Source of the DNA: an uncultured Paenibacillaceae bacterium
GTDB taxonomy: Bacteria > Bacillota > Bacilli > Paenibacillales > K13
NCBI GenBank assembly: GCA_913056365.1
Contig: CAJXLT010000017.1
Span: 1-64,000 of the forward strand
Direction of reading: 5' to 3'
DNA: 64,000 nt
The position numbers and the translations under genes were made by a program. The notes below the pieces were generated by a model, which worked only from the letters and a program-made list of their open reading frames with translations, did no database searches and was not told the DNA's origin. Positions 37,657-45,829 of the stretch are shown piece after piece; position 1 is the first letter of the stretch; each line of letters starts with the position of its first letter.

Positions 37657-39069
37657 TTAATTCGTATACCTAGCCTTCTGCAACGTCAAGGTAAATTCCG
37701 TATTCTCATTGGCCACACTGTACACTTCAATCGTTCCCTGATGTCCGTCCGCGATTTCACGCACAATGGACAGTCCGATGCCCATTCCGTCGCCAACTCT
37801 TGCGTCTGATCCCCGATAGAAGCGATCGAAGATCAGGGGTATCTGCTCTGCATGAATGCCGGGTCCGCGGTCAGTGATGCGGATCTGTACCGTATGTTCG
37901 TGATCCTCTACGGTGATGCCAACATATTGCCCCGAGCTGCCATATTGAATCGCATTCTCGATCAGGTTGCGTATCGCTCTCTCGAATAAGTAGGGGTCAG
38001 TGTGTGCCATAACCGGATGATCAGGAATTTGCACATGGAATGTGATCGCATTCGCTTCTAGAATCGGGACGAAGTCAGCAGCGATCTTCCGAACATGAGC
38101 TGCGACGTTAGACGGCTGCAGTTGGATGTTACCTTTTTGCGAGTCGAGATTAGAAATTTCAAGCAACTTGTGCAAGAGTGTGTCCATGTAATGACTGCGC
38201 CGCCATATAATTTCTGCATAAGTTCTAGTGTCCGCATCAGGTTGCTCTAATTCATCCATAAGTGTCTCTGCATAGCCTTGGATCGTCGTCATCGGTGTGC
38301 GGAGGTCATGAGAGATGTTAGCGATTAAGGTTTTCTTATTGTTCTCATACTCTTGAATTTGTGCGATCTGTTCACTGATACGCCGAGACATGGCGTTGAA
38401 ATGACGTGAGAGCTGACCGATCTCATCCTTCGAATGATCTTCGATGGTGACGAAGGACTTCTCGGCATGGACGTCATTCATAGCCGCTGTTAGCTTGTGC
38501 AGCCTACGGTTGATGCGCGACAGGAAGAATAGAGAGAAAATATACGGCGTGGCTATGAATAAGGCAAGCGGCATGAGAAGCAGAAGCAATTCCGAGTTAT
38601 CACGAAGATAGATCTTGAGCTGACTGGCTTGCATCGCTTCATCCGGCACATGCATGACTAGATACTGCGGAGACTGTTCCGTTCCCCATGAGAACACAAG
38701 TGTGAAATCCATGCCCGGCGTCCAGATGCTGTCAGGCAGCTGCAAGAAGAGGGACGTCATTTCATGAAAGGTATAGTCAGCTGTTCTGTCGCCTGTTGCG
38801 TATTGTAAGGAGCCGTTCGGACCCACCCACTCCAGCTCTAATTGGGGGTGTTCCTGCACAGCTTCCCGCATCAGGTTCATAATCTGATCAGGTTCAGCAT
38901 GCAAGGCTTCTGCTTCCTCTGTGATCTGCTGACCAAGTTCGTTCAGTTCCTCCGATCCATACCCTTCACTGAAGAGATAGCCGCTAAGTAGAGTCAAGCT
39001 GATGAAGAGCACAAGCCCTATAACGGAACTAATCGTAATGAGCAGCCAGAGCTTCGTATTCAGTCTCAT
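37657..39069 (-). CDS. Sensor histidine kinase
   Basis: A 470-residue membrane kinase. It has two membrane segments (about residues 8-34 and 160-185) enclosing an extracytoplasmic sensor of about 125 residues, then HAMP, the HisKA domain with ISHDLRTPMTT (phosphorylated His) and the HATPase domain with NLIENAIQYG, RGPGIH and GMGIGLSIV motifs. It overlaps the response regulator stop by four bases (ATGA), so the pair is cotranscribed. The signal is unknown. Confidence 0.95.
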   Translation of the reverse strand: MRLNTKLWLLITISSVIGLVLFISLTLLSGYLFSEGYGSEELNELGQQITEEAEALHAEPDQIMNLMREAVQEHPQLELEWVGPNGSLQYATGDRTADYTFHEMTSLFLQLPDSIWTPGMDFTLVFSWGTEQSPQYLVMHVPDEAMQASQLKIYLRDNSELLLLLMPLALFIATPYIFSLFFLSRINRRLHKLTAAMNDVHAEKSFVTIEDHSKDEIGQLSRHFNAMSRRISEQIAQIQEYENNKKTLIANISHDLRTPMTTIQGYAETLMDELEQPDADTRTYAEIIWRRSHYMDTLLHKLLEISNLDSQKGNIQLQPSNVAAHVRKIAADFVPILEANAITFHVQIPDHPVMAHTDPYLFERAIRNLIENAIQYGSSGQYVGITVEDHEHTVQIRITDRGPGIHAEQIPLIFDRFYRGSDARVGDGMGIGLSIVREIADGHQGTIEVYSVANENTEFTLTLQKARYTN

Positions 39070-39764
39070 TGCGATGCTCCTCCTGTGAATCTGTATCCAA
39101 TTCCCCAGATGGTCTGAATGTATTGCGGCTTAGAGGGGTCGTCCTCCAGCTTCTTGCGCAAGTAATTGATATATACATTCACCGTGTTGGCATCGAATTG
39201 ATCTAGTTTCCAAACCTGCTTGAATACTTCCTCCTTGGTAAATACCCGATCAGGCTGGCGCATGAACAGCTCCAGCATAGCCCCTTCCAGTGGAGATACG
39301 GAAACAACCCCATCCGGCTTATGTAATCTCAGACTGGAACAATCATAGGTGAAGATGCCGCATGTAATCGTATTGTTCTGAACGGTGTGGGTGTACCGCC
39401 GGAGGTGGGCTTGTACGCGCGCGACGAGCTCGCCAGGACTGAACGGCTTCGTCACGTAATCATCAGCACCTAGCCCTAATGCTTCGATCTTATCCGATTC
39501 TAGCTGGCGTGCGCTCAGCACAATGACAGGGATGAGGCTGGCTGTTGCCTGCAAGCGATGCAGCAGCTCCCAACCGTTGATATGGTCCATCATGAGGTCA
39601 AGGATGATGAGGTCGATATCATTCGCTTCCAGTACGTTGACGGCTTCTATTCCTGAATCGGCTTCGAACGGGATCATATCGGACTTGCCCAGATGATGCT
39701 TCAATAGATTACGGATTTCCTGGTCATCATCCACGACTAGAATATGTGGCTGCTTCATTGTCAT
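39066..39764 (-). CDS. OmpR family response regulator
   Basis: A 232-residue regulator with a receiver domain (VVDDDQEIRN, phosphorylated Asp in LIILDLMMD, Lys in VTKPFSPGEL) and a winged-helix OmpR DNA-binding domain (DQFDANTVNVYINYLRKKL). First gene of the two-component operon on the minus strand. Direct TCTATAAGA repeats at about 39840-39860 upstream may be its own binding site. Confidence 0.95.
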   Translation of the reverse strand: MTMKQPHILVVDDDQEIRNLLKHHLGKSDMIPFEADSGIEAVNVLEANDIDLIILDLMMDHINGWELLHRLQATASLIPVIVLSARQLESDKIEALGLGADDYVTKPFSPGELVARVQAHLRRYTHTVQNNTITCGIFTYDCSSLRLHKPDGVVSVSPLEGAMLELFMRQPDRVFTKEEVFKQVWKLDQFDANTVNVYINYLRKKLEDDPSKPQYIQTIWGIGYRFTGGASQ

Positions 39765-40181
39765 TCTCCTGACTGACGATCTCTAATGTTCATTCTATTA
39801 TACTGTGATTTGCACTTCTCTTGGACATGATTCTACAATCTATAAGATTTCTATAAGAAATTATGTCTAAGGGATAGAGTATGATAGAGGAATAGACCAT
39901 GGTCATGCACAGCACGCTGCAACCCGTTCGCAAGCAGTGGTGATGCTGAAGGCTGTTCTGGAACATGTCGATTATATCACCGTGAGCTCCTAAGGAATTT
40001 GATCTAATGAACAACCTAGAGCACTGAGCCATATACTAATTTGGGTTCGTGCTCTTTTTCGTTGTGTCACGCATGGTGCGAATGAGAGCGGTTAACGTGT
40101 TATTCTTCGTTCACCATTGTATAATGGATAGATGATAAGGAATAAGGATGAGGGTATTCCTGTGTTTAACGAGGAGGGCTT
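39765..40181. other. Gap with an orphan terminator
   Basis: No supported protein gene. A strong plus-strand terminator (AGAGCAC at 40018, GTGCTCT at 40039, then TTTTT) stands about 200 bases after a TATGAT -10-like box. A short transcript or small RNA from about 39890-40050 is possible. Tiny frames occur but lack ribosome sites. Confidence 0.5.
40018..40050 (+). terminator. Orphan rho-independent terminator
   Basis: AGAGCAC and GTGCTCT arms with a further GCC/GGGT pair, followed by TTTTT. No gene precedes it. Confidence 0.75.
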
Positions 40182-40742
40182 ATGATTCAAGAAGGTTTTA
40201 GCAAGTTTTTCTGGGGATTCTTATTTATCCTGTTCGACTTCAGAATTCAAGGGGTCGATGTGGCACCGGATGTCATCGGGTATATTTTATTCATGGTCGG
40301 ATTCAAAGCGCTGGCCGAGCATAGCGTACACTTCGTGAAAGCGAAACCCTACAACATAGCGATGATGATCGTATCGATCCTCAGTATTTATGAGCAGCCT
40401 GCTCCTACCCAAGTTTCCGGCATCCATGTCGATCCGTTGGGTCTTGTGATCGGCTTTGTTTCGTTCGTCTTGATATTGCTCGTCGTCTATCATTTATTCA
40501 TGGGTATTCAGGACATGGCGTCCAAGCAGCAGCGGTTCGATATTAAGCAGGAGGCCGCGCAGAAGTGGTCATACTTTCTGGTATTCCAGATTGCGACCTT
40601 GCTCTTGTTCGTTCTGATATTCATTCCGCCGTTGTTCATTGTAGCAGTCATTGGTCTTATCATTGCGATGATCGTCTTGATGGTGGTGCTAATGCGGTTC
40701 ATGAGTAAGTGCGGGAGGGAATTGCAAAGAGAGGGATTGTGA
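40182..40742 (+). CDS. Small integral membrane protein
   Basis: A 186-residue protein with five hydrophobic segments (the last two near residues 130-175). Unrecognised. The ATG follows AACGAGGAGGGCTT, a strong site. It lies alone upstream of the restriction-modification locus, and its product could be an envelope protein. Function unknown. Confidence 0.75.
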   Translation: MIQEGFSKFFWGFLFILFDFRIQGVDVAPDVIGYILFMVGFKALAEHSVHFVKAKPYNIAMMIVSILSIYEQPAPTQVSGIHVDPLGLVIGFVSFVLILLVVYHLFMGIQDMASKQQRFDIKQEAAQKWSYFLVFQIATLLLFVLIFIPPLFIVAVIGLIIAMIVLMVVLMRFMSKCGRELQREGL

Positions 40743-40800
40743 TGCAGCCACGACTCCTTGTTATGGTGGTCAAAAAAATGGTTCTGGTTGGTGATTGAAA

Positions 40801-41949
40801 TTGTCAATTCTCGAACTGGCAATACAAGATTGTTTGAAGTATGAGATAGCTTTCAGCAAGTTTATTTCCGCGAATGATGCTGGTGCAACCGGTGCACATC
40901 AGTCGGGACTGTATATTCCTCGGGAAGCATGGTCAATTCTGTTTGATAGTCCTGGTCGAAAGGGAGAAAATAAAGAGAAGTATGTAACGATAAGATGGCA
41001 GGATGATTTTGAGACTGACAGCAGATTTATTTACTATGGTCAAAAAACGAGGAATGAATACCGGATTACCCGTTTTGGAAGAGGGTTTCCTTTTCTCAGG
41101 GATCATTACGTAGGGAGTTTATTCGTATTGGTTCAAATTTCACCTGAGTACTATCGTGCGTATGTGTTGGAATCGGATGATGACATTGAGACGTTCCTGA
41201 ACTCTCTAGGTATTTCGGCGAATGAGACCAATCGTTTGATCAGTAATGACAAAATTGATTCACTGTCGTTGGAACAATTATTCTCTGACTATATACGTTC
41301 TCTTCAGGTCGATTTCCCGTCAACAGCAGAAATTTCCGCTAGAGCCAGACAATTTTACAATACTATACATAACAGGCATAACAAGAAGCCGGATGAAATA
41401 TTGCTGAACTGGCTTGATACTGAATTTGCATTGTTCCGAGCAATTGAACACGATCGTTACAAGATGCGAATTGCTGCACCGTTCGCATCAGTAGATGAAC
41501 TGGTGGAATGTGCGAATACGTTGTTGAATAGGCGTAAAAGCCGTGCCGGGAAGTCATTAGAACACCACTTGAGCGAGATATTTCGGGTGAATCGCTTAGC
41601 ATTTGATTCTCAGGCTGTGACAGAGGGGAACAAGAAGCCTGATTTCATCTTTCCGGGCCGGTTGCAATATCATGATCCTAAGTTCAATAAGGAAAGTCTG
41701 GTCTTTCTAGGAGCCAAAACCACTTGCAAAGATCGTTGGCGGCAAATATTGAATGAAGCCGATCTGATTTCCCCTAAGCATCTATTTACTCTGCAACAAG
41801 GAATTTCGGAAAATCAATTGCAGGAGATGTACGAACATCGTGTCGTTTTGGTTGTGCCAAGACCATATATACATACATTTCCTAAGACCTTCAGGGATCG
41901 TATCTTGAGTTTGGACGGGTTTATCTCCATGGTAAGGAGCAAATGTTAA
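40801..41949 (+). CDS. EcoRII-type type II restriction endonuclease
   Basis: The product of about 382 residues has an N-terminal part like the EcoRII effector domain and a C-terminal EcoRII/PspGI nuclease core (SRAGKSLEHHLSEIF, KKPDFIFPG with the catalytic Asp, FLGAKTTCKDRWRQIL with the catalytic Lys). Such enzymes cut CCWGG-like sites. Starts TTG at 40795 or 40801 are both possible; the latter has a better ribosome site. The matching C5 methylase follows 283 bases after its stop. Composition is more AT-rich than neighbours, typical of a mobile RM locus. Confidence 0.85.
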   Translation: MSILELAIQDCLKYEIAFSKFISANDAGATGAHQSGLYIPREAWSILFDSPGRKGENKEKYVTIRWQDDFETDSRFIYYGQKTRNEYRITRFGRGFPFLRDHYVGSLFVLVQISPEYYRAYVLESDDDIETFLNSLGISANETNRLISNDKIDSLSLEQLFSDYIRSLQVDFPSTAEISARARQFYNTIHNRHNKKPDEILLNWLDTEFALFRAIEHDRYKMRIAAPFASVDELVECANTLLNRRKSRAGKSLEHHLSEIFRVNRLAFDSQAVTEGNKKPDFIFPGRLQYHDPKFNKESLVFLGAKTTCKDRWRQILNEADLISPKHLFTLQQGISENQLQEMYEHRVVLVVPRPYIHTFPKTFRDRILSLDGFISMVRSKC

Positions 41950-41967
41950 GATAGGGAGTTGCTTAAA

Positions 41968-42156
41968 GTGAAGGAAGAGTTGGTACACAAAATAACGACA
42001 CTTCATGAGGCTCTATCAGAGCTCCATGAAGCGTGGAGAGAGCTGGATTGGTCAGTAGTCCCAGAAGTTGTGCAGGAGCAGTATCCATTTAAGCAAGATT
42101 TACTGGAAATGGAACAAGGAACATTGCGGTGGCTAGACACAATCAAAAAAACATAA
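41968..42156 (+). CDS. Small protein between the restriction enzyme and methylase
   Basis: A frame of 62 codons starts GTG at 41968, nine bases after GGGAG (TTG 41959 is an alternative). The product is mostly charged helices with LHEALSELHEAWRELDW near the start. It has no helix-turn-helix, so it is not a typical C protein. It could be an RM accessory or modulator. Function unknown. Confidence 0.55.
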   Translation: MKEELVHKITTLHEALSELHEAWRELDWSVVPEVVQEQYPFKQDLLEMEQGTLRWLDTIKKT

Positions 42157-42171
42157 ATAGCGAATGTTTGT

Positions 42172-42200
42172 TTGCTTTTTTGTGACAATAGGGGTAAAAT
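42172..42200 (+). promoter_or_regulatory. Methylase promoter
   Basis: TTGCTT (42172-42177), 17 bases, TAAAAT (42195-42200). A GGGTACA/TGTCCC inverted repeat (42201-42218) follows and may be an operator. Confidence 0.7.
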
Positions 42201-42232
42201 GGGTACATCATTTGTCCCAGGAGTGAAAAAAG

Positions 42233-43372
42233 ATGAAGCAACTACATATCAAAATGGACGAAGAGACACATCAAAAGCTACGCAATCATGCATGGACGCA
42301 GGGAACTTCCATGCAAGACTATGTAATCTCTGCGATAACAAGCAAGTTTAAAGAATTCGACGCGTCCTATTCATATCGCTCTCCTGCATTTAGATTCATT
42401 GACTTGTTTGCTGGAATTGGCGGCATGAGACTTGCATTTGAATCTGTTGGCGGACAGTGTGTCTATTCATCTGAGTGGGACAAGTATGCGCAAAAAACAT
42501 ATTTGGCGAACTTTGGAGACATGCCGGAAGGAGATATTACTGAAGCGGATGAGACACGTATCCCAGACCACGATGTGTTAGTGGCTGGTTTCCCTTGTCA
42601 ACCGTTCTCCATTGCAGGTGTTTCGAAGAAAAATAGCTTGGGCAGGGCACACGGCTTCTTGGACCAGACACAGGGGACATTGTTCTTTGACGTTGCAAGA
42701 ATTATCCAAGCGAAGCGTCCAAGAGCGTTCCTCTTGGAAAATGTTAAAAATCTAAAAACACATGACAAAGGCAGGACATTCCAAGTAATTCGCGATACGC
42801 TAGACAAGCTTGGATATAGTCTTCATGTGTCTGTATTAGATGGGAAGAGTTATGTACCCCAGCATCGTGAACGAATTTTTATTGTCGGCTTCGACAAGAA
42901 TGTATTCGGGGGGGTAGAAACCTTCCAATTTCCTGAACAGAAGACCACAGATTACCGTATCAAAGATCTTCTAGAAGAGGAAGTAGATGCGAAATACACA
43001 CTGTCCGATAAGCTGTGGAACTACTTACAGCAATATGCTGCCAAACATCGGGCAAAAGGGAATGGTTTCGGATATGGCTTGGTGAATCTGGAGGGCATTT
43101 CACGAACATTGAGCGCAAGGTATTACAAGGATGGATCCGAAATATTAATCCCGCAACAAGATGGGAGAAACCCCAGAAGATTAACACCTAGAGAGTGTGC
43201 GAGATTGCAGGGATATCCAGAGACGTTCCATATTGTTGTTTCCGACACACAAGCCTACAAGCAGTTTGGCAATTCAGTAGTGGTGCCTTTGGTTGCGGAT
43301 ATTGCTTCCCAGATGGCAGCTGCTATGAAGAATAAGGTCTATCGCGCTCCGATGGAATTGGTTTCGCAATAA
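42233..43372 (+). CDS. C5 cytosine DNA methyltransferase with N-terminal RHH-like domain
   Basis: A 379-residue methylase with all C5 motifs: I ([15 protein letters not shown]), IV ([10 protein letters not shown]), VI (FLLENVKNL), VIII ([11 protein letters not shown]), X ([14 protein letters not shown]). It is Dcm/M.EcoRII-like and should protect against the adjacent enzyme. Its first 40 residues ([20 protein letters not shown]...) resemble a ribbon-helix-helix DNA-binding domain, not the usual HTH of SsoII-type methylases. It may repress its own promoter. The ATG follows CCAGGAGTG. Confidence 0.92.
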   Translation: MKQLHIKMDEETHQKLRNHAWTQGTSMQDYVISAITSKFKEFDASYSYRSPAFRFIDLFAGIGGMRLAFESVGGQCVYSSEWDKYAQKTYLANFGDMPEGDITEADETRIPDHDVLVAGFPCQPFSIAGVSKKNSLGRAHGFLDQTQGTLFFDVARIIQAKRPRAFLLENVKNLKTHDKGRTFQVIRDTLDKLGYSLHVSVLDGKSYVPQHRERIFIVGFDKNVFGGVETFQFPEQKTTDYRIKDLLEEEVDAKYTLSDKLWNYLQQYAAKHRAKGNGFGYGLVNLEGISRTLSARYYKDGSEILIPQQDGRNPRRLTPRECARLQGYPETFHIVVSDTQAYKQFGNSVVVPLVADIASQMAAAMKNKVYRAPMELVSQ

Positions 43373-43407
43373 TATACGATAAACTAGCTTCAGGAGGGTG
43401 ATGCGAC

Positions 43408-43887
43408 ATGAACACAGTATATGATTTTCAAGTGAAGCTGCCTAATGGGGAAGAACAATCCCTTCGGGCATACGAAGGTAAGCCTATGATAATCGTGAAT
43501 ACAGCTAGCAAGTGCGGATTTACCCCACAGTTCGAGGGTCTTCAGAAGCTATATGAGAAGTACCATGATCAAGGGCTGGTGATTCTGGGGTTCCCCTGTG
43601 ATCAATTTAAGAATCAGGAATTTGCCGATATTGAGGAAACGACGAAATTCTGTCAGATTAATTATGGCGTAACGTTCCCCGTCTATGCCAAGGTGGATGT
43701 TAATGGTGATCAGGCCGACCCGCTCTTCGTCTTCTTGAAGGAGCAGCAGAAGGGTCTCTTGACTAAGCATATCAAGTGGAACTTCACGAAATTTCTTATC
43801 GATCGGCAAGGGCAAGTGGTGAAGCGATATGCGCCAACTACCGAGCCTGCCGAGATCGAGTCGGATCTGCAAGCCTTGCTGAAGTAG
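43408..43887 (+). CDS. Glutathione peroxidase family thiol peroxidase
   Basis: A 159-residue peroxidase of the GPx/BsaA type that reduces peroxides, using thioredoxin-like donors in such bacteria. The peroxidatic Cys lies in [12 protein letters not shown], Gln in [12 protein letters not shown], and Trp in [10 protein letters not shown]. The ATG follows CAGGAGGGTGATGCGAC. It sits just after the methylase and just before the tandem membrane genes. Confidence 0.95.
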   Translation: MNTVYDFQVKLPNGEEQSLRAYEGKPMIIVNTASKCGFTPQFEGLQKLYEKYHDQGLVILGFPCDQFKNQEFADIEETTKFCQINYGVTFPVYAKVDVNGDQADPLFVFLKEQQKGLLTKHIKWNFTKFLIDRQGQVVKRYAPTTEPAEIESDLQALLK

Positions 43888-43927
43888 TAACGAACAACAC
43901 GGATATTGGACATGGAAAGCGGCAATA

Positions 43928-43957
43928 ATAACCAGTAAACATGTGCGGAAAGGTTAT
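43928..43957 (+). promoter_or_regulatory. ATAACC/GGTTAT leader hairpin of the first tandem gene
   Basis: ATAACC at 43928 pairs with GGTTAT at 43952 and encloses AAAGG, the ribosome site, five bases before the ATG. The same hairpin occurs at 44824-44853 in front of the second copy. Confidence 0.6.
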
Positions 43958-43962
43958 CTCAA

Positions 43963-44802
43963 ATGCCGAATTACATTCCCTATCTCCTCTTAACGCTAAT
44001 TAGTCTCACTCTGCTGGTTGTGATGATGGTTCGTGAACGCAGAATGGGCATCATCGTGCTGTTTTTCCTATTCTCGGGTATGATCTACGTAGCAGAATAC
44101 TTCGTATTTATCATTGGGAATAGCTACGAATATTTCCCGGAGATTCTGCATATCCGCTATTATGATAATGCTATGGGGGCAATCGTATCGAACTTATTGA
44201 TTGTGCCGGCATTAGCGACGCTTGTCGCCTTGTACAAGCTGCGGTTTGGGTGGATCTTCTTCATCGCTACCTTGTTCGTAGGTGTGGAGCTGCTCTTTAT
44301 TCAACTACACATATTCGAGCTTCATTGGTGGAGAACGATATATACTTGGATTTTGTTTTTTTGTTTTTTCTACTGGGCACGTTACTGGCTGAATCAACTG
44401 AAGAAGGGTTCAGGTTTCATTCGAAATGCCAGCTTGTGGATTCAGTCTTGGAGCGCTGTAGGAACGGTGATGTTCCTGCTAAGTGTCTTCGGTGTTCGCT
44501 ATTATTATTTCGGTGTGTACGAAGATATGCACAGAGATGATTTGTTCGTCGGGTCTCTTGTGGGGGTATTGAAGGCGGGCATATTCACTGTATTCATCTC
44601 GTGCTGTAAGCAAGTGAAGTGGCGATTGCTGGCATTGCCGCTTGTGTTGGCGGTAGATATCCCGCTCTATTATATAGGTTTACAATGGATTCAAATTTCA
44701 TACTGGCTGTACACGGCGATCTTCCTGCTGCTCTATTCCTTGCTGCTGTGGTGGAATGGCTATGCGTATCGGTTTCTATGGGGGATGGGGCGAGAGGGTT
44801 AG
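43963..44802 (+). CDS. Membrane protein, tandem copy 1
   Basis: A 279-residue protein with about eight hydrophobic segments, starting MPNYIPYLLLTLISLTLLVVMMVRER. I recognise no family. It is closely similar to the next gene (44859), to which it is linked by 56 bases, so it is a tandem duplication. The conserved central part with ILFFCFFYWARYWL and LPLVLAVDIPLYYIGL is hydrophobic with few charges. Function unknown. Confidence 0.75.
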   Translation: MPNYIPYLLLTLISLTLLVVMMVRERRMGIIVLFFLFSGMIYVAEYFVFIIGNSYEYFPEILHIRYYDNAMGAIVSNLLIVPALATLVALYKLRFGWIFFIATLFVGVELLFIQLHIFELHWWRTIYTWILFFCFFYWARYWLNQLKKGSGFIRNASLWIQSWSAVGTVMFLLSVFGVRYYYFGVYEDMHRDDLFVGSLVGVLKAGIFTVFISCCKQVKWRLLALPLVLAVDIPLYYIGLQWIQISYWLYTAIFLLLYSLLLWWNGYAYRFLWGMGREG

Positions 44803-44823
44803 CAGACAGTAAGTTGGGAAATA

Positions 44824-44853
44824 ATAACCAATAAACATATGGTGAAAGGTTAT
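44824..44853 (+). promoter_or_regulatory. ATAACC/GGTTAT leader hairpin of the second tandem gene
   Basis: ATAACC at 44824 pairs with GGTTAT at 44848, five bases before ATG 44859. Spacing and sequence match the first copy closely. Confidence 0.6.
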
Positions 44854-44858
44854 TTCCT

Positions 44859-45719
44859 ATGCCGAATTACATTCCTTACTTGATTCTCGTCCTTATTAGT
44901 CTGACTCTTCTGATTGTGATGATGGTCCGTGAACGGCGGTTTGGCATAATCGTTTTAGTTTTCTCATACGCGGGTATGGTTTATGTTGCCGAATACTTCG
45001 TCTTCATTATAGGAGATAGTTACGAGTATTTCCCCGAAGTGCTGAGTATTCGATACTACGACAATGCAGCCGGAGCTGTCGTTTCTAACTTTCTAATCGT
45101 GCCGACGCTAGCAACAATGATTGCCTTGTACAAGCTGCGATGGGGCTGGAGCATTCTCATTACCATGTCTTTTGCAGGTGTGGAGTGGCTCTTTATTCAA
45201 TTGCAAATTTACGAACCGCATTGGTGGACCATTGCATATTCTGTCTGCTTGTTTTTCTGTTTTTTCTATTTGGCGCGCTTCTGGCTCGGTCAGTTGAGTA
45301 AAGGTCTGGGGTTTTTTCGATTCATCAGCTTGTGGATGCAGGCTTGGAGCGGAGTAGGGACAGTCATGTTCATGATGAGTGTCTTGGGCATTCGTTACTA
45401 TCATCTGGGCGTGTACGAGGACATATACCGGGATGATCTATTCTTGGGATCCATGATGGGCATATTGAAATCGGGTGTGTTCGCTATCTTCGTCACATGC
45501 TTCAAGCAAGTAAAGTGGCGGTTGCTGGCACCACCACTGGTATTTGCACTGGATATTCCATTGTATGCTATGGGTCTACTGCGGGTCCAAATTCCATTCT
45601 GGCAATACACGATAATCTATGCTGTGATGGCTTGCTTGCTACTGTGGTGGAATAGCTACGCGCATCGATTTTTGTGGGGGATGGGGGCTGGCAAGCTCCT
45701 AGAAGGACAAGAGAGGTAG
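44859..45719 (+). CDS. Membrane protein, tandem copy 2
   Basis: A 286-residue paralogue of the previous gene. The first 30 residues are almost the same (MPNYIPYLILVLISLTLLIVMMVRER), and similarity continues to RFLWGMG near the C terminus. About eight membrane segments are predicted by eye. The duplication includes the leader hairpin. Function unknown. Confidence 0.75.
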   Translation: MPNYIPYLILVLISLTLLIVMMVRERRFGIIVLVFSYAGMVYVAEYFVFIIGDSYEYFPEVLSIRYYDNAAGAVVSNFLIVPTLATMIALYKLRWGWSILITMSFAGVEWLFIQLQIYEPHWWTIAYSVCLFFCFFYLARFWLGQLSKGLGFFRFISLWMQAWSGVGTVMFMMSVLGIRYYHLGVYEDIYRDDLFLGSMMGILKSGVFAIFVTCFKQVKWRLLAPPLVFALDIPLYAMGLLRVQIPFWQYTIIYAVMACLLLWWNSYAHRFLWGMGAGKLLEGQER

Positions 45720-45778
45720 TAGATACTGCTCCGCGTGTAACGGATTCTGACCATTGTCCTAATCGTCTTTGCATTGTG

Positions 45779-45817
45779 GAGCCCTGAAGAAATAAACGAA
45801 ACCTTCTAGGGCCCCCC
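45779..45817. terminator. Hairpin between convergent genes
   Basis: GAGCCCTGAAG and CTTCTAGGGC form an imperfect stem without a strong T tract, a weak terminator candidate for either direction. Confidence 0.35.
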
Positions 45818-45829
45818 TTACTTCACCAG

